Assembly: GCA_020061125.1 (NCBI GenBank)
Contig: JAGUYV010000071.1
Coordinates: 1 to 11,149, forward strand
DNA from: a bacterium
GTDB taxonomy: Bacteria; UBP15; UBA6099; DSWB01
Direction of reading: 5' to 3'
DNA: 11,149 nt
The notes under the pieces are model-generated. The model was not told where the DNA came from and searched no databases. It worked only from the letters and a program-made list of their open reading frames with translations. The position numbers were made by a program, and so were the translations under genes. Below are positions 1 through 5,851 of this stretch, in pieces. Numbering within the stretch: the first letter of the stretch is position 1; each line of letters starts with the position of its first letter.

Positions 1-1
1 C

Positions 2-316
2 GGCGAGAGCGTCGAGCGCATGGCGCGCCGCGCAAAACGCCCCTCCCCGGCCGTGTTCAATATGCTGCCTTTCCTCGGCGGCGTGGTCAACGATCTCACC
101 AGCGTGAAACCGGTCATTGATTCCAGAAACTGCAAGAAGTGCCGGAGCTGCGTGGAGGTGTGCCCGGCGGGCGCCATCGAAACAGAGGGCGATTTCAAGA
201 TTGACGCCGAGCGCTGCATCCTGTGCTTCTGCTGCCACGAAATGTGCGAGCACGGCGCAATCCGCCTCAAAAAAGCCCCGCTGGTGCGCCTGGCCGAAAT
301 CGTGATGCCGCGCTGA
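2..316 (+). CDS. C-terminal part of a DUF362-like protein with a 2x[4Fe-4S] ferredoxin domain (5' truncated)
   Basis: The reading frame is open to the left edge, so the ATG at 20 is probably internal and the gene begins outside the window. The visible end carries two four-cysteine clusters: CKKCRSCVEVCP (C-x2-C-x2-C-x3-C-P) and, about 30 residues on, CILCFCCHEMC. Each should bind one [4Fe-4S] cluster for electron transfer. A 'RCxxCFCCHEMC' second cluster followed by GAI and a short basic tail resembles the C-terminus of DUF362 proteins, which carry an N-terminal DUF362 domain of unclear role. An odd point is that the last cysteine is followed by Glu instead of the usual Pro. The DUF362 half is not visible, so another ferredoxin-tailed protein is possible. 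The gene is separated from the phosphate acetyltransferase by 140 bp, and no functional link is evident. Confidence 0.75.
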   Translation, partial: GESVERMARRAKRPSPAVFNMLPFLGGVVNDLTSVKPVIDSRNCKKCRSCVEVCPAGAIETEGDFKIDAERCILCFCCHEMCEHGAIRLKKAPLVRLAEIVMPR

Positions 317-456
317 CGGTTGAAAAATGCGATGAAAAGCCAAAAAGCGAAAACAGGGATCCCCATAGAGAGCACGGAGGCCCTAGAGTGCGCGGCCGGG
401 CCGCGCTTGAACCCGGAGCCTCGCGCCCCTTCAGAAATTTCCCGGATGGACGAATT
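317..456 (+). other. Intergenic leader upstream of phosphate acetyltransferase
   Basis: This is a 140-bp gap. Its first 45 bp are A-rich (runs of A between 322 and 355) and stand out from the GC-rich surroundings. The second half contains a GC hairpin (390-406). A TTGAAA at 320-325 resembles a -35 box, but I find no convincing -10 at the right spacing. A GGATGG at 444-449, seven bases before the ATG at 457, may serve as a weak ribosome binding site. Confidence 0.4.
390..406 (+). other. Short GC hairpin in the pta leader
   Basis: GCGCGGC (390-396) and GCCGCGC (400-406) form a perfect 7-bp stem with a 3-base loop. No T-run follows (the next bases are TTGAACCC), so it is not a canonical intrinsic terminator. 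It could be a weak or Rho-assisted terminator after the ferredoxin gene, an mRNA leader structure, or chance in GC-rich DNA. Confidence 0.35.
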
Positions 457-1455
457 ATGAACCGAGACATATTCAAAGAACTCGAACGAAAAGCCAGGGA
501 AGTGAATGCTTCCATCGTGTATCCCGAGGGCGAGGATGTGCGCGTGATTGAAGCCGCGCAGCGTGTGCGCGACGCGCGCATTGCCACGCCCGTGCTGCTT
601 GGCGATCCGGACAAAATCGCCGAAGCCGCGAGCGCCGCAGGCGCGGACCTTTCTGCAATATGCCAGCTTTTCCCCGCGGAGTCGGGAAAGCTCGATGCTA
701 TGGTCGAGGACTACTGCGCGCGCCGCGCCACTGTCAAGCCGGGCGTGGCCCTGCGGCTCATGAAAAAACCCATGTTCTTCGGGGCCATGATGGTGCACCT
801 GGGCGAGGCGTCGGGCATGGTGGCGGGCGCGGCCAGCGCCACCACCAGCGTGCTACAGGCCGCGGGCCTGGCCATAGGATACGCGTCCGGCGTGCCCTGC
901 CCGTCCAGCATCATGCTCATGCGCATCCCGGATTTTCTGGGACAGGGCGAAAAATTCATGGCCTTCGCGGACCCTGCCGTGACCGTGGAACCAACCGATG
1001 AAGAGCTGGCGGCCATGGCCGTGCAGAGCGGCATGAATTTCCGGCGCTTCACCGGCGAAACGCCGCGCGTGGCCCTGTTGAGCTTTTCCACAAAAGGTTC
1101 GGCCGCGCACGCGCGCGTGCACAAGGTGCGCCGCGCCGTGGACATCGCGCAAACCCTGGGCGCGGATTTCCCCGTTGACGGCGAGTTCCAGGCCGACGCC
1201 GCCATCGTTCCCCGCGTTGCCGAAAAGAAAGTCAAGGTCGCAAGCGAGGTCGCGGGCCGCGCCAATGTGCTGGTGTTCCCGGACCTGGATTCCGCGAACT
1301 GCGCGTACAAGCTCACCCAGTACCTGGCGGGCGCGGACGCCATCGGCCCCGTGCTCCAGGGATTCCGCAAGCCCGTGAACGACCTGTCACGCGGCGCCAC
1401 CGCGGACGACATCGTGCGCGTCACCATCCTGACCGTCCTGCAGGCGCTATCATGA
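457..1455 (+). CDS. pta: Phosphate acetyltransferase (phosphotransacetylase)
   Basis: The 332-residue product is the usual length of a single-domain phosphate acetyl/butyryl transferase. The enzyme interconverts acetyl-CoA plus phosphate with acetyl phosphate plus CoA in the cytoplasm, and with acetate kinase makes ATP or activates acetate. Family motifs run in order: IVYPEGEDVRVIEAA near residue 20, GMVAGAASATT near 128, a PSSIMLMRIPD stretch, then PRVALLSFSTKGSA, VDGEFQADAAIVP, ANVLVFPDLDSANCAYKL and AIGPVLQGFRKPVNDLSRG. The last four are close to the classic Pta sequence. The frame is open back to 223, but similarity begins at the ATG at 457, so that start is chosen. No acetate kinase gene is visible. 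The TGA overlaps the next gene's ATG by 4 bp. A phosphate butyryltransferase is less likely given the C-terminal motifs. Confidence 0.93.
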   Translation: MNRDIFKELERKAREVNASIVYPEGEDVRVIEAAQRVRDARIATPVLLGDPDKIAEAASAAGADLSAICQLFPAESGKLDAMVEDYCARRATVKPGVALRLMKKPMFFGAMMVHLGEASGMVAGAASATTSVLQAAGLAIGYASGVPCPSSIMLMRIPDFLGQGEKFMAFADPAVTVEPTDEELAAMAVQSGMNFRRFTGETPRVALLSFSTKGSAAHARVHKVRRAVDIAQTLGADFPVDGEFQADAAIVPRVAEKKVKVASEVAGRANVLVFPDLDSANCAYKLTQYLAGADAIGPVLQGFRKPVNDLSRGATADDIVRVTILTVLQALS

Positions 1456-2828
1456 AAAAAACATTCCCCGCCGCACTCCCGTTCGCGTTGCTTTTTGCGA
1501 TCAGTTTCTGTTCAGCAATCTTGGCCGCCGAGGAATGCGCCTACGACCCAGCCGCGCCCCTGCGGTTCCACACGGATGCGGAATTCATCTACGACCAGTA
1601 CGGCCGCACGGCCATCATGCGCGGGGTGAACATGCCCGCGGGCTATCGCCCGGAGTTTCCCTACTCGGAACAGGATCTGGATAATGTCGAAAAGTTCGGC
1701 TACAACCTGATCCGCCTGGTCACGGCGTGGTCCAACCTCGAACCCGTGGAAGGACAGTTCAACCGCGAGCATCTCGAAGCCAACCGGCGCTTCATACGCA
1801 TGGCTGCGGCGCGCGGCATTTACACCATGCCGGACATCCACCAGGTGCAATGGTGCGCCTCGCACATGATCCCGGACTGGATGTGCAACGAACGCCCGGG
1901 CCACGGCATCCTGGTGGACGCCATCAAAAAGGAATCCGACCGGTTCTGGAACAGCCCGGACCTGCAGGCCAAGCTCGTGCGCGTTTGGGAATTTCTGGCC
2001 ACGGAATACCGGGACGAGCCGGGCGTTTTCGCCTACGACATCCTCAACGAACCTTTCTCGTACGATGCCATCTCGTACGGTTCGTTCGAGAAATGCTGCC
2101 TTTATCCGTTCTACAAAAAGACCATAGCGGCCATCCGCGCCGCGGACCCGCGCACGCCCATCGCCCTGGAGCCGCCGCCGCTGAATGTTCTTCTGCCCGC
2201 GTATACCGAGGATTTTGGCTCCGGCAATCTGATCTGGGCGCCGCACGCGTATTATCCGCACTCGTACGGCCCGGGCGGATATTCCGTGGACAAAGAGGAA
2301 ACCCCGGCGGACGCGCGCGCCAAGTACAAGCGGTTCGCCCGTGAAGCCGCGGGCATGGGCGCGCCGTTGCTGATCGGCGAATTCGGCATGTGCGGCTGGG
2401 ACCGCTATCCTTTCATGCCCCCGTGGCTCGAAGAAAACATGAAAATGCAGGAGCGGCTCCTGGCGTCTTCCGCGGTCTGGGACTACGGCCGCGCCGCGCA
2501 CGGCTGGGGCATTCTCGACACAGAGGGGGCGCCCAACCCGGACCTGGCCGCCGTCCTGCACCGCCCCTACCCGCGCTACACCGCGGGCACGCCGGAAAAG
2601 CTCGCCTTCGACCCGGATCGGAAAACCTTCCGCTACCGCTACACCGCCGTCCCCGGCATCTGCGCGCCCACGGAGATCTATCTGCCCCCGGAGCTGTTCG
2701 GCGGCGGGCCGGACATTCTCGTGCAGGCGCAGTGCGACACGGCATGGGTTTACGACCGGGACCGCAAAACGCTCGTGATTCCGTCCGGGTGCACGGGCGC
2801 CGTGGAAGTGAGCGCAACCGCGCCGTAG
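1452..2828 (+). CDS. Secreted GH5 glycoside hydrolase, endoglycoceramidase-like
   Basis: The 458-residue product starts with a signal peptide (KK at 2-3, hydrophobic core about 5-25, likely cleavage after Ala25 or Ala26), so it is exported. A GH5 TIM barrel follows: GRTAIMRGVN near 51-60, DIHQVQW, the acid/base Glu200 in DILNEP, His265 in WAPHAYYP, and the nucleophile Glu310 in IGEFG. After the barrel, the RPYPRYTAGTPEKLAFDP stretch and a following beta-rich region look like the GH5 C-terminal domain found in endoglycoceramidases and related glucosylceramidases. Those enzymes cut the glycan from the ceramide of glycosphingolipids. The exact substrate is inferred; another beta-glucoside-type lipid or glycan is possible. 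The ATG overlaps the pta stop (ATGA) and has no good Shine-Dalgarno of its own, which suggests coupled translation. The family assignment is strong and the EGCase subtype moderate. Confidence 0.88.
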   Translation: MKKTFPAALPFALLFAISFCSAILAAEECAYDPAAPLRFHTDAEFIYDQYGRTAIMRGVNMPAGYRPEFPYSEQDLDNVEKFGYNLIRLVTAWSNLEPVEGQFNREHLEANRRFIRMAAARGIYTMPDIHQVQWCASHMIPDWMCNERPGHGILVDAIKKESDRFWNSPDLQAKLVRVWEFLATEYRDEPGVFAYDILNEPFSYDAISYGSFEKCCLYPFYKKTIAAIRAADPRTPIALEPPPLNVLLPAYTEDFGSGNLIWAPHAYYPHSYGPGGYSVDKEETPADARAKYKRFAREAAGMGAPLLIGEFGMCGWDRYPFMPPWLEENMKMQERLLASSAVWDYGRAAHGWGILDTEGAPNPDLAAVLHRPYPRYTAGTPEKLAFDPDRKTFRYRYTAVPGICAPTEIYLPPELFGGGPDILVQAQCDTAWVYDRDRKTLVIPSGCTGAVEVSATAP

Positions 2829-2852
2829 GATCCTTGTATCCCGCCGCAACTC

Positions 2853-2881
2853 TGGACCTCAATCGCATTCGCCACTAAAAT
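2853..2881 (+). promoter_or_regulatory. Candidate sigma70-type promoter for the CocE-like gene
   Basis: TGGACC (2853-2858, 4 of 6 to TTGACA) and TAAAAT (2876-2881, 5 of 6 to TATAAT) are separated by exactly 17 bp. They lie in the 110-bp gap after the GH5 gene and about 58 bp before the ATG at 2939. This is a pattern match only, and a chance occurrence is possible. Confidence 0.3.
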
Positions 2882-2922
2882 GTTGTGAACCGTTGCGCCC
2901 CCCGCGCGGCGGCAAAAGGCAC

Positions 2923-2929
2923 GGAAAGG
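2923..2929 (+). promoter_or_regulatory. Ribosome binding site deciding the CocE-like start
   Basis: GGAAAGG ends nine bases before the ATG at 2939. It supports this start over the in-frame GTG at 2885, which would put an unlikely charged stretch in front of the signal peptide. Confidence 0.6.
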
Positions 2930-2938
2930 CACTTTTCC

Positions 2939-4648
2939 ATGAAGAGAATCAAGACCGTTTTATTTATTGCGGCGGCCATTTGCGCCGCCATGCTTGCGCC
3001 GCGGCCCGCGGCTGCGCAGGCGTTCAACGAGCAGACCGTGATGGTTCCCATGCCCGACGGCGTGCGCCTGGCCACGGACTTGTTTCTGCCCAAGACGGAA
3101 AAGCGCGTGGCCACGGTGCTGGTGCGCACCACCTACGGCCGCAAGGGCTTCGCCAACATGATCCTTCCGTTCATGGCGGGCAAGGGCGTGGCGCTTGTGA
3201 TTCAGGACACCCGCGGCCTGCACGATTCCGAGGGCATTTCCTCGACTTTCATTGACGACGCTTTGGACGGGTATGAAACCGTGGAGTGGGTCGCGCGCCA
3301 GCCGTGGAGCAACGGCAAGGTGGGCACGGCCGGCATCTCGGCCCTGGGCATCACGCAGTACATGATGCACAAAAAGCCGCCCCCGAGCCTCACCTGCCAG
3401 AATGTCATGGCCGCGCCAGAGAGCCTGTTCCACACCATTGTGTACCAGGGCGGCGCCGTGCGCCGCGCCCTGTTCTACGGCTGGGTCATGAACCAGCGGT
3501 TCCCCCCGCATGTGCTCCAGCTCATCCTCGCGCAGGTGGACTACAACGAGATCTGGCAGATGATGAACCTTGGCGAATCCTACGACAAGGTGCGCGTGCC
3601 GATCATGCACATGACCGGCTGGTACGACCTGTACACGCGAGGCAACATCGAGGCGTACATGGGCATCCGCAAGCACGGCGATCCCTCGATCCGCGACAAG
3701 CAGTATCTCGTGATCGGCCCCTGGACCCACGGACACTTTCTCGGCTTCACCGGCACAAAGCTCGGGCAGCTCCAGTATCCCGACAACATGAAATATGATT
3801 TCTCCAAGATTATTGATTACTTCCAGGAGTGCTTCTACGGCAGGGACAAGGGCATCATGTCCGGGCCGCGCGTGCGCTACTATGTCATGGGCGCCGTGGA
3901 CGAGCCGTCCGCGCCCGGCAACGAATGGCGCTCGGCCGATGACTGGCCCGTGCCAGCGGACCACACGGCGTTCTATCTGCACGAGGACGGCGCCCTGAAC
4001 TCGAGCAAACCCACGGGAAAGCGGGAGTTGACAATCGTTGACAACCCGGCGGACCCCGTGCCCACCCTGGGCAGCCGCGAACACGCCGAGCAGCGCGAGC
4101 CTGTGGACCTGCGCCCCATCGAGTCGCGCGGCGACATCCTGGTGTTCACCACGCCGCCCCTGGAGCAGCCTCTCGAAGTCACCGGCCACATTAAGGCCAA
4201 ACTCTATTTCACAACCGATGTGGTGGACACGGATTTCGTGGTGCGGCTCTCGGATGTCTACCCGGACGGACGGTCCATGCTGGTCACGGACGGCATCGCC
4301 CGCGCGCAGCGCATGCAAAGCCTCACCGAGCGCGTGCTGCTCGAACCCGGCAAACCCTACGAAATCGAGATCGAGGTCTGGCCCACCAGCATCATTTTCA
4401 ACAAAGGGCACCGCATCCGCGTGAGCGTGTCCGGCACAAACTTCCCGCGCTTTGATGTCAACAGCCACACCGGGCAGTACCATAATTACTCGTGGGACGC
4501 CATCAAAAAAGCGTTCGACGAAGGCAAACTCGAAGAATATGTTTACACGCCCAATCCCGCGCCGGACGCAAAAATCGCGCACACGAAAATCAGCATGAGC
4601 GCGGACCGCCCGTCGCACATCGTGCTGCCCCTGGCGCCGAAAAAATAA
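2939..4648 (+). CDS. Secreted CocE/NonD-family alpha/beta hydrolase (X-Pro dipeptidyl-peptidase/acyl esterase type)
   Basis: The 569-residue product has a signal peptide (basic MKRIK, hydrophobic 7-20, cleavage near PAAAQA at 23-28). The alpha/beta-hydrolase domain shows MPDGVRLATDLFLP, RTTYGR (Tyr66 at the CocE oxyanion position), QDTRGLHDSEG, DGYETVEWVARQPWSNGKVG, the nucleophile Ser134 in GISALG, Asp230 in GWYDLYTRG and His264 in IGPWTHG, giving a complete triad. The C-terminal half (from about residue 330) is the jelly-roll domain of this family, with a TDFVVRLSDVYPDG stretch. Family members hydrolyse esters (cocaine esterase), glutaryl amides or X-Pro peptides; the substrate here is unknown. 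The frame is open to a GTG at 2885, but the ATG at 2939 gives the signal peptide and follows GGAAAGG at 2923-2929. The gene lies between a GH5 enzyme and a PON-like enzyme. Confidence 0.92.
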   Translation: MKRIKTVLFIAAAICAAMLAPRPAAAQAFNEQTVMVPMPDGVRLATDLFLPKTEKRVATVLVRTTYGRKGFANMILPFMAGKGVALVIQDTRGLHDSEGISSTFIDDALDGYETVEWVARQPWSNGKVGTAGISALGITQYMMHKKPPPSLTCQNVMAAPESLFHTIVYQGGAVRRALFYGWVMNQRFPPHVLQLILAQVDYNEIWQMMNLGESYDKVRVPIMHMTGWYDLYTRGNIEAYMGIRKHGDPSIRDKQYLVIGPWTHGHFLGFTGTKLGQLQYPDNMKYDFSKIIDYFQECFYGRDKGIMSGPRVRYYVMGAVDEPSAPGNEWRSADDWPVPADHTAFYLHEDGALNSSKPTGKRELTIVDNPADPVPTLGSREHAEQREPVDLRPIESRGDILVFTTPPLEQPLEVTGHIKAKLYFTTDVVDTDFVVRLSDVYPDGRSMLVTDGIARAQRMQSLTERVLLEPGKPYEIEIEVWPTSIIFNKGHRIRVSVSGTNFPRFDVNSHTGQYHNYSWDAIKKAFDEGKLEEYVYTPNPAPDAKIAHTKISMSADRPSHIVLPLAPKK

Positions 4649-4741
4649 AGGGAATTGCGAATGCGCGTTATCGCCCGCGGCGAACCAGCGCGGCTGATGG
4701 ACGACTTTGAAAGACTCGCTAATTCAAACAATGGAGCCTGT

Positions 4742-5833
4742 ATGACAAAAAGCAAACCTGGCAAATTGCTCAAGACGGCCGGGCTCGCCGTTCTTGCGCT
4801 CGGCGTGATCGCGATCGCCTTCGGGCTGAAGACCTGGAAGGATGCGGGCGAATTCAAGAGCCTGGAATATCAATCGCAACTGGACTGCCGCGTGGTGCAC
4901 GGGGTGGAAAGCTCCGAAGACATCACCGTGGATCCCGAGACCGGCATGGCGTTCATTTCGTCGGTGGCGCGCGGGCTGGACCGGGACAAAACCCTGCCCG
5001 CGCACGGCGCGATTTTCGCTTACGATCTCGAAAGCGCGGATCCGCAACTTGTGAATCTCACCCCGGACATTGACAGGAAGCTCGACGGCGGGTTTTTCCC
5101 GCACGGCATTTCCCTGTACATCGGAGAGAACGGCGCGCGGTCCCTGTTCGTCATCAACCACCGGACCACCGGCGATTTCGTGGAAATATTCGACTACACG
5201 GACGGGCGGCTCGTTCACCGCAGGTCCGTGAGCGGCGCGCTCATGCACAGCCCCAACGACCTGCTGGCCGTGGGGCCGGACAGCTTCTATGTGGGCAACG
5301 ACCACGGCGCGGATTCGTTCAACGGGCAGGTTCTCGAAGATTTCCTCAAACTGCCGCGCTCGTTCGTGCTGTTCTTCGACGGCAAGCAATTCCGCAAGGC
5401 CGCGCAGGGGCTGCGCTACGCAAACGGATTTGCGCTGTCCCGCGACGGCAAAATCCTGTTCGTGGGCGAAACTACGGGCCGCGGCGTGCGCATCTACGCG
5501 CGCGACCCCAAAACCAACGAACTCGAACTCAAGGACACCCTGCCCCTCGACACGGGCGTGGACAACCTTGAGATGGACGCGCGCGGCAGCATCTGGATCG
5601 GCGCTCACCCCAAGCTGTTGACATTCGTCAAGCACGCCAAGGATGTGCGGAAACCCTCGCCCTCGCAGATCATCCAGCTCACGCCCAAACAGGGCGGCGG
5701 CTTTACCGTGAAAGACATGCACCTGGAGGAAGGGCTGCGGCTGCCCGCGTCGAGCGTGGCCGCGCCCTATAAAAACAAGGTTTTGATCGGCGTGGTGTTC
5801 GCCCCGCAGTTCGGGGTCTGCGAAATCAAGTGA
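4742..5833 (+). CDS. Paraoxonase/arylesterase (PON1-like) six-bladed propeller, membrane-anchored
   Basis: The 363-residue product matches serum paraoxonase in length (PON1 has 355) and layout. An N-terminal basic, then hydrophobic segment (about 10-28) looks like an uncleaved signal anchor, as PON1 keeps. PON landmarks are all present: Glu59-Asp60 in SSEDI, His121 in FFPHGISLY, a second His in VINH, Asn172 in SPNDLL, the NDH motif with His188, Asn228 in YANGF, Asp274-Asn275 in GVDNLEMD, and His289 in GAHP. In PON1 the corresponding residues bind the structural and catalytic calcium ions and form the His dyad that hydrolyses lactones, aryl esters and some organophosphates. The native substrate here is unknown; lactonase is the best guess. 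GGAG at 4733-4736 sits five bases before the chosen ATG. An in-frame ATG at 4661 behind AAGGGA would add 27 residues and cannot be excluded. The stop is 18 bp from the convergent helicase gene. Confidence 0.88.
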   Translation: MTKSKPGKLLKTAGLAVLALGVIAIAFGLKTWKDAGEFKSLEYQSQLDCRVVHGVESSEDITVDPETGMAFISSVARGLDRDKTLPAHGAIFAYDLESADPQLVNLTPDIDRKLDGGFFPHGISLYIGENGARSLFVINHRTTGDFVEIFDYTDGRLVHRRSVSGALMHSPNDLLAVGPDSFYVGNDHGADSFNGQVLEDFLKLPRSFVLFFDGKQFRKAAQGLRYANGFALSRDGKILFVGETTGRGVRIYARDPKTNELELKDTLPLDTGVDNLEMDARGSIWIGAHPKLLTFVKHAKDVRKPSPSQIIQLTPKQGGGFTVKDMHLEEGLRLPASSVAAPYKNKVLIGVVFAPQFGVCEIK

Positions 5834-5851
5834 GGCCCGGCGCGGCGCGCG

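Noticed and set aside
223-456. N-terminal extension of phosphate acetyltransferase back to 223
   Set aside because: It would overlap the ferredoxin-domain gene and add 78 residues with no similarity to Pta. The ATG at 457 gives the family's usual N-terminus.
1512-2849. Long open frame of 445 codons on the minus strand opposite the GH5 gene
   Set aside because: The product is rich in Arg, Val, Gly and His with no recognisable motif, and it lies across a clear GH5 gene. GC-rich codon use on one strand produces such open antisense frames.
2960-4618. Open frame of 552 codons on the minus strand opposite the CocE-like gene
   Set aside because: This is the same antisense artefact. The His/Val/Ala-rich product has no motif, while the plus-strand gene has a full catalytic triad and a signal peptide.
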